A stretch of DNA of 35,863 nt from Terriglobia bacterium (lineage in GTDB: Bacteria; Acidobacteriota; UBA6911), in the NCBI GenBank assembly GCA_020072565.1, contig JAIQGI010000057.1, positions 1 through 35,863 of the forward strand, given 5' to 3'. Position numbers and translations under genes: made by a program. The notes below the pieces were generated by a model. The model ran no database searches and had not been told where the DNA came from. It saw only the letters and a program-made list of their open reading frames with translations. Shown in pieces: positions 21,016 through 28,118 of this stretch. Each line of letters opens with the position of its first letter. Position 1 is the first letter of the stretch.

Positions 21016-21333
21016 GTTTCACTTCCTTCATTCGCTGCCGCGCAATGTCGAGCTCCTTGGCAGGTGTCTTCTCGGTCTTTTTCACGAACTGGTGAAGAAA
21101 GACGATGCGGTTGTCAACTACGGTGCAATAGAACACCCGCGCAATTCCCTCTGCGGCCTTGACCCGAAGTTCGAAAAGCCCGCACCCAATGCTCGGGTAT
21201 GGGGCATGCCCAGATCCGGGCCGAACGCCTCCATTCTCTCCGCATACCGAAGAAATCGAGCGAGGAAGCCGGCCGGGAAAGCGAGGATCTCGCTCTCGAG
21301 GCGCTTGTTGTAGAAGGTGACGGTCCATGTCAT
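21008..21333 (-). pseudogene. higB: HigB/RelE-type toxin, frameshifted
   Basis: The N-terminal part from the ATG at 21333 (MTWTVTFYNKRLESEILAFPAGFLARFLRYAERMEAFG, MPHTRALGAG) and the C-terminal part (GLFELRVKAAEGIARVFYCTVVDNRIVFLHQFVKKTEKTPAKELDIARQRM) lie in different frames. The switch falls at about 21175-21186, where one base appears to be missing, between GAG and LFELR. Together they make a normal HigB/RelE toxin. As read it yields a truncated protein. The -10 lies 6 nt before the ATG, predicting a leaderless mRNA. Confidence 0.82.
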
Positions 21334-21339
21334 TGGCAC

Positions 21340-21359
21340 AGTATAGCATATTCGCTATA
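21340..21359 (-). promoter_or_regulatory. promoter/operator of the frameshifted higBA
   Basis: Extended -10 TGC-TATACT (21345-21340) 6 nt from the ATG. The inverted repeat TATAGC-N6-GCTATA (21342-21359) overlaps it and is a likely operator. The -35 is weak. Confidence 0.6.
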
Positions 21360-21380
21360 TTCCACCAGCCTTCCCAGGAC

Positions 21381-21444
21381 GACTAACGCTCAGCATCAGC
21401 CGCGGCGCGCGGTTTGCGCCGGCGGCTGCATGCCGTTGTTAGGC
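21381..21444 (-). other. attC site
   Basis: 64 bp, GACTAAC ... GTTAGGC, 'CATCAGC' subfamily. The nucleotidyltransferase gene reads into it. Confidence 0.92.
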
Positions 21445-22235
21445 GATCGTTTATCCCAGACCTCCGCAAGAGTGTCCCGAAACAGGCCGTTGAGCTGATC
21501 CAATGGCGGAGCGGCGCTCGGGCTGTCAACAGCCGCGCTCTCGAATCGGTCCATCTCAATTTCGATGAAGCGACTAATTGCTGGAATCCTGGGACCGCGG
21601 TCGAGCTCGGCACCTGCCTTCTTTGCCTCGAGAAGCCGATGGATTTCTTCGCGAAGATCCAAATCAGTTATAGTGGCTTCCACAAGTCGACTGAATTCGA
21701 TCGGTACGGGTCCTAAGTTTTTCTCAATCCACAGCATCGCAAGCAGGGGGCGGAGCACGTAAAAATGTTTCTTCTGCCAGACGAAATCACCAAGTAGATA
21801 CTCTCTAACGTTGCCTCGTGCCATATGGAGGTAATGGAAGAAGCAAGCCCTTGGCAAATAAAAAGCAGGGAGCAGTGCCCTGAGCCGCTCCGCGAACGAA
21901 AATTGCTCGCGGTACACAATGGGACACTGGAGCCATTCCAATAGTGGTGGATTGGATTTGCGGAAAAGCTTTAGTGCTTTACGGATGTCCCAGCCGCTCA
22001 GATCAAGCGAATCTCTAATTGGTTGTTCAATTACATCGCGGAGCTCATCGAGTTCGATTGACAGATACCAATCACTGCGGTGCAGGTAGATAAAGGGGAC
22101 ATCATAGTCGCTATCGACGGAAGGAAAGCCCCAGGCGCGACTTCCGGACTCAACTGCGAGCAGGATAATAATATCCTCTGACTGCTCCAAAAACGTCAGT
22201 CCTGATTGGATCCTAGATGAGATTGAGTCTGCCAT
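21396..22235 (-). CDS. RlaP-like nucleotidyltransferase with attC-encoded tail
   Basis: 279 residues. The polymerase-beta nucleotidyltransferase motif is GSRAWG (31-36) and SDYDV (42-46), the metal-binding D43-x-D45, followed by FIYLHRSDWYLSIE. The family (COG3541/PF10127, RlaP-like) is linked to RNA repair in some clusters, but no ligase gene is next to it. The residue after DYDV is Pro where I expect Arg. The C-terminal helical domain is full-length. The last residues (NNGMQPPAQTARRG) come from the attC. Its local base composition is lower in GC than the flanks. Confidence 0.85.
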   Translation of the reverse strand: MADSISSRIQSGLTFLEQSEDIIILLAVESGSRAWGFPSVDSDYDVPFIYLHRSDWYLSIELDELRDVIEQPIRDSLDLSGWDIRKALKLFRKSNPPLLEWLQCPIVYREQFSFAERLRALLPAFYLPRACFFHYLHMARGNVREYLLGDFVWQKKHFYVLRPLLAMLWIEKNLGPVPIEFSRLVEATITDLDLREEIHRLLEAKKAGAELDRGPRIPAISRFIEIEMDRFESAAVDSPSAAPPLDQLNGLFRDTLAEVWDKRSPNNGMQPPAQTARRG

Positions 22236-22258
22236 TCTAAGTCTCCGCCATGCTGTTC

Positions 22259-22320
22259 GCCTAACGCCGGCGCTCAGCGGCCCGCGTTTTTTGCGGGTCC
22301 GCTGGAGCGCATAGTTTAGG
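22259..22320 (-). other. attC site with inserted T
   Basis: 62 bp, GCCTAAC ... GTTTAGG: an extra T splits the GTTAGGT box. Arms GGCGCTCAGCGGCCCGC and GCGGGTCCGCTGGAGCGC. The TAA in the altered box ends the toxin gene. Confidence 0.83.
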
Positions 22321-22654
22321 TTCCGATGATTTCGTTAAGACCCTCAACAACCTGGGCAACCTCTTCCGGCGTGGCTCTGGCAATCCGAGAACCGATACGC
22401 TCGATGGAGAGTGTGCGAATTTGACTGATCTTGACCCAGGATCTCTTGGGAAGCTCCGGGGCGTGGAGCTCAAAAGCTAGAGGGAAGGCAGCACGCTGTG
22501 GCTGACTTGTCAGCGCGGCCGCGATCACAGTCCCGGAGCGTTCATTGAACACGTCATGGCTGAGAATAAGTACTGGCCGGTTGCCCGCTTGCTCTCTGCC
22601 TCGCACCGGGTTGAGATCAGCCCAGCGGATTTCGCCTCTTAGTATTCGGGCCAT
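22316..22654 (-). CDS. MazF/PemK-family toxin
   Basis: 112 residues: [59 protein letters not shown] and [19 protein letters not shown] are the MazF/PemK barrel strands, with the catalytic Arg and Thr positions (NRPVLIL, ALTS). Predicted endoribonuclease. It overlaps the antitoxin gene by 16 nt. The stop is in the attC. Confidence 0.93.
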   Translation of the reverse strand: MARILRGEIRWADLNPVRGREQAGNRPVLILSHDVFNERSGTVIAAALTSQPQRAAFPLAFELHAPELPKRSWVKISQIRTLSIERIGSRIARATPEEVAQVVEGLNEIIGT

Positions 22655-22881
22655 TCCGACAGGTCCTCAGACAGTCCTTCCTCTGCGAGCGCCTTTTCAA
22701 AAGGAGGATCCAATTTGGCGCATTCTCGGGCCAACCGAGTCCGTTTCAGCCGAGCAATTTTTTCCTCGACGGCCTCCTGGATCGCTTGACTGCGGCTGGG
22801 GAACATGGATTGTTCGACCAGTTCATCCAGGCGGTGCAGGGTTGATTCGTCGATGGTAATGGCAATCTTGGATTTAGACAT
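22639..22881 (-). CDS. ribbon-helix-helix antitoxin (CopG/MazE-like)
   Basis: 80 residues. [41 protein letters not shown] is a ribbon-helix-helix domain. The tail [35 protein letters not shown] is the MazF-binding part. It precedes its MazF toxin with a 16-nt overlap. AGAGG precedes the ATG. The promoter is within the cassette. Confidence 0.92.
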   Translation of the reverse strand: MSKSKIAITIDESTLHRLDELVEQSMFPSRSQAIQEAVEEKIARLKRTRLARECAKLDPPFEKALAEEGLSEDLSEWPEY

Positions 22882-22899
22882 TTGCAGCCTCTAAGTATG

Positions 22900-22928
22900 A
22901 CGATATATCATACCAGGCTTTCCGTCAA
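22900..22928 (-). promoter_or_regulatory. promoter of the RHH/MazF cassette
   Basis: -35 TTGACG (22928-22923), 17-nt spacer, -10 TATCGT (22905-22900). The repeat TATGACGATATATCATA (22897-22913) overlaps the -10 and is a likely operator. Confidence 0.6.
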
Positions 22929-22946
22929 GGATCGGGTAGGTTCGGA

Positions 22947-23016
22947 ACCTAACGTGGCAAATGAGCCGCGCGCCGTCGCTTCTCAGCGGCGCGCCGTCGC
23001 CATTTGCGGGTTAGCC
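22947..23016 (-). other. attC site
   Basis: 70 bp, ACCTAAC ... GTTAGCC, arms GGCAAATGAGCCGCGCGCCGTCGC and GCGGCGCGCCGTCGCCATTTGC. The PIN gene reads through it. Confidence 0.88.
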
Positions 23017-23557
23017 TGCCCCTTGATTCCTGCAGCGTCAAAGTTCCTCTGCTATATAGCTTAGACGGCCTTACAACCCGCAACGGCGGATACCGCGCGT
23101 CCAGCAGCGCGCGTCGATCAAGAAAGTCGGGATCGAGTGTCACGAACCGTTGGCAGTTGTTGGCTGCGGCGTACATGAAATGGCGGGCGTCGGCACTCCG
23201 AAGCTCAAGGTTGGTGAGGTCGGCAAAGATGCTTTCGTCCACGATGTCGCTCACGATCGGATCCGTCGAAATGCTTCCAAGTGGCGCATCGAGAACCTCG
23301 AATCCGAGGACGCGGTGACCGGCTTGGACAACAGATACAAGATCGCGCGCCGCTTCAAGCTGAGAACGTCGGGCTGGGTCTCGTGTCCGTTCTTGTTCCC
23401 GCCACGATTCCCTGGAGGTCACTCTCCTGATCGTTCCAGCCCGATGGCCTTCTTCGATTTCGCGGAGCGCAGTCATTTCTTCGTCTGGCACCACATCCTC
23501 AGTGACCAGACCTGAAGCGATGACATTGTCGTAATAAACGCGCATTTGGTTGTTCAT
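22949..23557 (-). CDS. PIN-domain-like protein with attC-encoded tail
   Basis: 202 residues. MRVYYDNVIASGLV (Asp in the first strand), then ELRSADARHFMYAAANNCQRFVTLDPDFLDRR and YPPLRVVRPSKL form the acidic-site layout of PIN/VapC-like ribonucleases. No VapB antitoxin is next to it, and the mid-section is long and charged. The last 23 residues (LTRKWRRRAAEKRRRAAHLPR) are attC-encoded and very basic. Start is ATG 23557, or ATG 23545 (MRVYYDN). Nuclease activity is inferred from fold only. Confidence 0.78.
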   Translation of the reverse strand: MNNQMRVYYDNVIASGLVTEDVVPDEEMTALREIEEGHRAGTIRRVTSRESWREQERTRDPARRSQLEAARDLVSVVQAGHRVLGFEVLDAPLGSISTDPIVSDIVDESIFADLTNLELRSADARHFMYAAANNCQRFVTLDPDFLDRRALLDARYPPLRVVRPSKLYSRGTLTLQESRGRLTRKWRRRAAEKRRRAAHLPR

Positions 23558-23561
23558 GTCA

Positions 23562-23625
23562 CGCTAACGTTCGAGCTCAGCGGCGGCGCGCTTTTTGCGC
23601 CGGCCGCTGGAGTGAATAGTTAGCC
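23562..23625 (-). other. attC site
   Basis: 64 bp, CGCTAAC ... GTTAGCC, main subfamily. The last normal attC before the right edge. Recombination site of the HigBA cassette at 23690-24297. Confidence 0.92.
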
Positions 23626-23689
23626 GTTCCTATTTATGCTTGCGGGGCGGTAGCGCATCAGACCAAGCGTTTTGCTATTCTGGCTTCTT

Positions 23690-23977
23690 CTAAGCTGCCG
23701 TCTTAAGTGTCACACGCATTCCAGCCTTTGTCGCAAGAATAATCAGCATTTCGAGGCTGAATTTTTCCCATTTGCCTCTTGCAAGGTCGGAGACTCTCGA
23801 CTGGCTTACACCAAGCATTTCGGCAGCTTTTGATTGGGTTAGCTTCCTGGTCATGATGAACTTGCGGAGAATTGCCATGAGGTCCGCACGCATTTGCAGG
23901 ATAGCAGCTTCATCCGGTGAATAGCCAAGATCAACGAAGACGTTTCCAGATGATTTGACAGCGGGTTCACTCATCAT
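23690..23977 (-). CDS. higA: HigA-type XRE-family antitoxin
   Basis: 95 residues: NVFVDLGYSPDEAAILQMRADLMAILRKFIMTRKLTQSKAAEMLGVSQSRVSDLARGKWEKFSLEMLIILATKAGMRVTL is the typical XRE antitoxin of this size, with the HTH in the second half. It follows the toxin with a 4-nt overlap. About 65 bp separate its stop from the attC. Confidence 0.94.
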   Translation of the reverse strand: MMSEPAVKSSGNVFVDLGYSPDEAAILQMRADLMAILRKFIMTRKLTQSKAAEMLGVSQSRVSDLARGKWEKFSLEMLIILATKAGMRVTLKTAA

Positions 23978-24297
23978 ATACCTCCAATCTCCTTGAGTCG
24001 TTTACGAGCCAATTCGATGTCATTCTTGTTGTTCTTTCGGCTCCTTTTCTGAAAGGCATGGAGCACGTAAATTGCGTCGGCCAGCTTCGCCACGTAGACA
24101 ATTCGCCATTCACCCAATACATGAATGCGTATCTCCTTAACACCGAAGCCTACAGATTTCATGGGCTTCCAGTCTCGAGGCTCGAGCCCATTCTGAACGG
24201 CGCGGAGTTCGAAACCTGCAACTCTGCGGGCTTCTTCAGGAAAATTCCGAAGATCATCGAGACTCAACCCGACGGACTTCAACTCTTTGACGTCCAT
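23974..24297 (-). CDS. higB: HigB/RelE-type toxin (phage gp49-like)
   Basis: 107 residues: LKSVGLSLDDLRNFPEEARRVAGFELRAVQNGLEPRDWKPMKSVGFGVKEIRIHVLGEWRIVYVAKLADAIYVLHAFQKRSRKNNKNDIELARKRLKEI is a full HigB/gp49-type toxin, with GVKEIRI and YVLHAFQKRS signatures. The start codon lies 6 nt after a perfect -10 and has no Shine-Dalgarno: predicted leaderless. Toxin-first operon. Confidence 0.94.
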   Translation of the reverse strand: MDVKELKSVGLSLDDLRNFPEEARRVAGFELRAVQNGLEPRDWKPMKSVGFGVKEIRIHVLGEWRIVYVAKLADAIYVLHAFQKRSRKNNKNDIELARKRLKEIGGI

Positions 24298-24303
24298 GTA
24301 ACC

Positions 24304-24331
24304 ATTATATAAGATTTGATATATTCCGCAA
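24304..24331 (-). promoter_or_regulatory. higBA promoter
   Basis: -35 TTGCGG (24331-24326), 16-nt spacer, perfect -10 TATAAT (24309-24304), 6 nt from the ATG. AT-rich, partly palindromic spacer. Confidence 0.75.
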
Positions 24332-24817
24332 GTCTAACAATTTTAGGCCTTGTAATTCACTTGTCCGCGGAATACGCCGCGCGACGACCAAGCAGCTTTC
24401 CGGCCGGACTGCAAAACGCCAACGCCCAACGACGTGTGCGTTGGCAAACGCGATGGTCGGGCCTTCGTCGGACATCATCAAAAATTCTATCGAGGCCGCG
24501 TGGTCAGCACCAACCATGGGTATCTGGTATGCCTTTTGGTCGAAGGACCCGATTCGTAGCTCCTGGTCTGGGATTAAAAGGTACCAGGCCCGCAAAGCTC
24601 CAGGAGCTAGCCCACTATGACCCCGTTTCCAAACGTCCCAGTGACGGGAACCGACCAATTGCCATTGGGCAGCGTGTTCGGCTGTCACGCCAACTTGCCA
24701 CGATCCTGATTGATCTAGACTTACCTTGACCGCACCTCCCATCATCCGCGGGCAAATATAGAGATCGCCGTGTGCCTGGCTGAAAAAACGCCCAATACCG
24801 TTGAGACGCGACCTTCG
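24305..24817 (-). CDS. 5'-truncated uncharacterised cassette gene
   Basis: The frame is open from a TAG at 24820-24818 to 24305. It carries gene-like sequence before the first ATG (24745): GRFFSQAHGDLYICPRMMGGAVKVSLDQSGSWQVGVTAEHAAQW. So the true N-terminus appears to be cut off at about 24820, next to the end of the esterase gene. The rest (LRAWYLLIPDQELRIGSFDQKAYQIPM, DHAASIEFLMMSDEGPTIAF, VVGRWRFAVRPESCLVVARRIPR) looks like a folded soluble protein of unknown family. The end runs over the mini-attC at 24332. Confidence 0.6.
   Translation of the reverse strand, partial: RRSRLNGIGRFFSQAHGDLYICPRMMGGAVKVSLDQSGSWQVGVTAEHAAQWQLVGSRHWDVWKRGHSGLAPGALRAWYLLIPDQELRIGSFDQKAYQIPMVGADHAASIEFLMMSDEGPTIAFANAHVVGRWRFAVRPESCLVVARRIPRTSELQGLKLLDLRNISNLI
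24332..24348 (-). other. collapsed mini-attC (17 bp)
   Basis: GTCTAAC-AAT-TTTAGGC: outer boxes without an arm, at the expected boundary between the truncated gene and the last HigBA cassette. Same form as at 17245. Confidence 0.65.
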
Positions 24818-24839
24818 CTACCGGCAAGCTATAGCAGCC

Positions 24840-25931
24840 TCACTGGCAGCCTTTGCCGACGCACAGGTTCTTGCTGAAGAAGGGCAAGACGTGGTTCTGG
24901 AAGCGGTCTGCCACGGCGCTGGTATGGGTGCCGTGGTAAAGATCGAACGTGTTGGCGATGCCGTAGCTGTCGAGAATCCCGTGAAGCTTGCCGGCGCCGA
25001 CGCGCAAGCCGTCCTGGTCGCCCACGTCGATGGCAATGCCCCGAAACTGACGCAGATTGCCGACATATTGATCGATGAACGCCAGCGGAGCGTTGGCCGC
25101 CCACTTCGCCAGGACGTCCGGCTGGGGCGCGCCGTCCTTCACCGGCAGATCGAGATAGAGGGGCGGGTTCTTTGGATTCGGTGACCATGCCGCGGCGGAG
25201 GCCAGCTGGACTCTGGCGGCAAACGACAGGCCGGCTGAATCCGCGGGGGTCTTCACCGACTCCAGAGCTTTCACAATCGCCGGATTGGCCGGCCCGCCGC
25301 CCATCGGCTCCAGACAGCACGGGCTCATGATGTACAGGCTGCCGAAAACATCCACATGCTTCATCCCAATCCGCGCGGCGCCGTAGCCGCCCATGGAATG
25401 GCCGACCAGTCCGCGGCTTGTCCGCCTGGCGATGGTACGGTAATGGGCGTCGATGTGGGCGACCACATCGTGTGCGATGAACTGCTCGAAGTCGCCGGTC
25501 GTGACGGAACTCGAGTACATCGATCCGTTGTGCACCGTTTTGGAGTCGGGCAACACCACAATCATGTCCTGCGAACCCAGGGCAAAGGCGCCCTCGATCG
25601 CCTGCGGCACCTGGATCTCGTGTGTCCACTGCTCGGCGCCGATCGAGTAGCCATGCAGGGCATAGACGACCGGATAGCGCCTGTTTTTCTCCCTGGCATA
25701 GCTTGGCGGCAGGAAGACAACAGTGTCGCGGTCGACCGCATCGCCTTCGAGATTGCCTACCAGCGCATTGCCGTGAATCTTGATGCGCTCGACAGCGACC
25801 GGCTTGGCGCCGGGGACGACGGGAAGCGCATCAGTCTTTACCTGCGCCTCCGCGGCGTGCCAAATCCACACGCCCGCGGCGAGAATTGTCACGATGCAGG
25901 TCAGGAGCAAAGTCGATGGTCGGGTCTTCAT
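24840..25931 (-). CDS. secreted putative esterase (esterase D / PF00756 family)
   Basis: 363 residues from the ATG at 25931 (MKTRPSTLLLTCIVTILAAGVWIWHAAEAQ), preceded by GAAAGGA. This is a signal peptide with likely cleavage after about residue 29. The alpha/beta hydrolase core has VVFLPPSYAREKNRRYPVVYALHG, nucleophile elbow GHSMGG (Ser179), an Asp in DVGDQDGL and His in YHGTHTS. The family includes feruloyl and acetyl esterases. It lies 60 bp downstream of the GH43 gene, so the two may act together on substituted plant polysaccharide. Probably periplasmic or secreted. Confidence 0.9.
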   Translation of the reverse strand: MKTRPSTLLLTCIVTILAAGVWIWHAAEAQVKTDALPVVPGAKPVAVERIKIHGNALVGNLEGDAVDRDTVVFLPPSYAREKNRRYPVVYALHGYSIGAEQWTHEIQVPQAIEGAFALGSQDMIVVLPDSKTVHNGSMYSSSVTTGDFEQFIAHDVVAHIDAHYRTIARRTSRGLVGHSMGGYGAARIGMKHVDVFGSLYIMSPCCLEPMGGGPANPAIVKALESVKTPADSAGLSFAARVQLASAAAWSPNPKNPPLYLDLPVKDGAPQPDVLAKWAANAPLAFIDQYVGNLRQFRGIAIDVGDQDGLRVGAGKLHGILDSYGIANTFDLYHGTHTSAVADRFQNHVLPFFSKNLCVGKGCQ

Positions 25932-25991
25932 GGAAAGTCCTTTCTTGTGAGCATCCTCAACGTGGCGCACCGAACCGATGGCGATCGCGTC

Positions 25992-28118
25992 TCATCGGAC
26001 GGCCTTCCATCTGAAACACGCGCCGTCCTTGCGGTCCGGCTGCGGGCCGTTGGCGGAAATCGTGACCGGCCCGGGATTGTTGGGTTTGGTGGACAGGTAG
26101 CGATGATTGGTGAGCGACATGAGCATGGTGTCGCCGCGCATCAGGTTGATCCATTGGAAGGATTCGGCATCGCCGGGTGCTTTTCCGGCGAGATTTTTCA
26201 ATACGACACTCTCGCCTGCGGCAGAGACAAACCAGCCGTTGCCGGCTTTCAGCGCCACCTCGCCTTTTCCCAAATCGACGATCTGGAATCGAAGATTCCG
26301 GGCGGCCGCAAGTGGCGCATTGGCCGCCATGTTGATGAGCGACATGTTCTGAGTGTCGATGGCCAGGATGCTGCCGTCGGCGCCACTGGTCAGCGTGATG
26401 GTCTTGCCCACGGGAATCGCGCGTTCCATGCCCCGCGCTCGCGGCTCATCGACCTCGAAGTTGTCGAAGTCGGCATAGCCGCCGGGCTGCCCTGAGGTGT
26501 TGTAGTTGAACAGGGAAAGGCGCACTCCCTGGAAAGTCGTGAGCTGGTACGCCATGGTGAAGGGGTCGCCCAGCGAAGCGAAATCCTTGCCGTCGGCGCT
26601 CCAACTGAATACCGCTTTCTCGGTGTCGAAGTTGCAGGCAACGCGGAGCCAGATGTGGTTGGGGCTCCTGGCCGCCTCCGTGGTCTTGCGAGTGGTCTGG
26701 TCGAAGGTCTGCAGAGTCGTGCGTTCGGCGCTCTTGACCAGGCCGATCCACGCGTAGGGAGCATTCAGCAGCGCCAGGCCGGCGGTATCTCCTGCAACCA
26801 AACCCGAGGCGTCAAGCTCGACCGTCACGACACACTCGGGTCCCGGCGGCCGCTGGGTGAGGGTGTTGCGGGCGGCAAAAAAGTCCGCTGCGGGAAGGGA
26901 ATGGAGTCGAAGCGCACCGGGCTTTTCCGTGAGGGACCACCTGGTGTCATCGGGAACGTGGTTCCATTGCCAGACGGGATTGAGTTTTTGTGACGCGAAA
27001 TTGTCGCTGCGCACGAACAAGGGCTTGGGATTCTGGATATGCCCGGTGTCGGGCTTGACCCAGGTGTTGGGTGCCTTGCGGAGGTTGCCGTGCAGGCCGA
27101 TGATCGGGAAATTGTTGTCCCACGTGACCGGGACCAGCGCGACCATGCGGCCGATGCTGCCGTGGTCCTGCATGATGATGCTCCACCATTCGCCCGCAGG
27201 GGTATCGACGATGCCGCCCTGATGGAGGGTGAGCCCGCCGCCGGCGTTGGGATCGCTGGGAGTGATGGTGAAGGTTGGATTACTCCCGCGGCCGCCACGG
27301 ACGCTGTTTTGAGTGGGGGCGCCCAGTGACTCGCCCTGGACCATGCGTTCGACCTGCCAGGGGCCGTCGATCGAATCGGAGCGCGCGACAACCTGGTCGG
27401 TGTGCGCACCTGGGATGGCGGAGACGTCATAGTACTTACCGTTGATCTTGTAAAGGTGATGGCCCTCGCCCATGCCTTCGGCGTTCATCTGGCGGCGGGT
27501 ATTGGGGACAATCTCAGTGATGTCCTTGTTGAGTTCGACGATGACCGGGCGGGTGGCGCCCGAGATAGCGTAGATCTTGCCGTCGTCGTCGAAGAGAACG
27601 GACAAGTCATGCATGCCGGCGAGTTGGTTCCGTGCCCACGGACCGTTGGGGGACTTGGAGCGGAAGACCTGGCAGCCGACGTTGTTGACATTGGAAAAGA
27701 CGTAGAACATGCCGTCGTGGTAGCGAATGCATGGCGCCCAGATGCCCCTGCCGTAGATGTTCCCGCCTTCGAGGCGGAAGGCGGGGCCGAGGTCGAGCCG
27801 ATCCATGCAGTAGCCGGCGAGTTCCCAGTTCACGAGGTCCCTCGAGTGCAGGACGATGAGCGCGGGATTCATGTGCATGGTCGTGCCGGCGAGGTAGTAA
27901 TCCTCACCGACGCGGATAATGTTGGGGTCCTCGAATTCCTCATAGAACAGGGGATTGGAGTAGGTACCATTGCCGTTGTCGGCGGTCCAACTCCGTGCCG
28001 CAGCAGTGGAGGCCGCGGAAGAATGCGGCGGCGCAGCGGTGTTAACACCGACGGTCAGCGTGACCAGGCTTGCAAACACCAGGAGGAATCGACAGCGTCG
28101 CATGGCAATGCACCTCAA
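25992..28118 (-). CDS. secreted glycoside hydrolase family 43 protein
   Basis: 708 residues. Signal peptide about 1-40 (RRCRFLLVFASLVTLTVGVNTA). GH43 five-blade propeller about 50-345: base Asp64 in FEDPNII, pKa-modulating Asp171 in HDLSVL, acid Glu218 in GEGHHLYK. A beta-sandwich (concanavalin-like GH43 C-terminal) domain spans about 370-560. A C-terminal beta-trefoil-like region (fascin-like, about 565-705) ends ACFRWKAV. GH43 enzymes cut arabinose or xylose side chains or xylo-oligomers. ATG 28103 is an alternative start. Followed by the esterase gene. Confidence 0.92.
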   Translation of the reverse strand: MRCIAMRRCRFLLVFASLVTLTVGVNTAAPPHSSAASTAAARSWTADNGNGTYSNPLFYEEFEDPNIIRVGEDYYLAGTTMHMNPALIVLHSRDLVNWELAGYCMDRLDLGPAFRLEGGNIYGRGIWAPCIRYHDGMFYVFSNVNNVGCQVFRSKSPNGPWARNQLAGMHDLSVLFDDDGKIYAISGATRPVIVELNKDITEIVPNTRRQMNAEGMGEGHHLYKINGKYYDVSAIPGAHTDQVVARSDSIDGPWQVERMVQGESLGAPTQNSVRGGRGSNPTFTITPSDPNAGGGLTLHQGGIVDTPAGEWWSIIMQDHGSIGRMVALVPVTWDNNFPIIGLHGNLRKAPNTWVKPDTGHIQNPKPLFVRSDNFASQKLNPVWQWNHVPDDTRWSLTEKPGALRLHSLPAADFFAARNTLTQRPPGPECVVTVELDASGLVAGDTAGLALLNAPYAWIGLVKSAERTTLQTFDQTTRKTTEAARSPNHIWLRVACNFDTEKAVFSWSADGKDFASLGDPFTMAYQLTTFQGVRLSLFNYNTSGQPGGYADFDNFEVDEPRARGMERAIPVGKTITLTSGADGSILAIDTQNMSLINMAANAPLAAARNLRFQIVDLGKGEVALKAGNGWFVSAAGESVVLKNLAGKAPGDAESFQWINLMRGDTMLMSLTNHRYLSTKPNNPGPVTISANGPQPDRKDGACFRWKAVR

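Noticed and set aside
3244-23625. Plus-strand frames that run across attC sites and share peptides such as LTFELSGGA
   Set aside because: The shared peptides are translated attC repeats, and each frame is antisense to a better gene.
2662-23625. Regularly spaced repeats considered as a CRISPR array
   Set aside because: The repeats are imperfect palindromes of variable length with R boxes, separated by genes of 300-900 bp. They are attC sites.
24350-24840. Possible integron integrase or attI remnant at the right edge
   Set aside because: Neither strand shows tyrosine-recombinase motifs; the region is occupied by the truncated unknown gene.
25356-26495. Long plus-strand open frame (379 codons) opposite the esterase/GH43 region
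   Set aside because: It lies antisense to two well-supported genes, has no domain and results from high GC at third positions.
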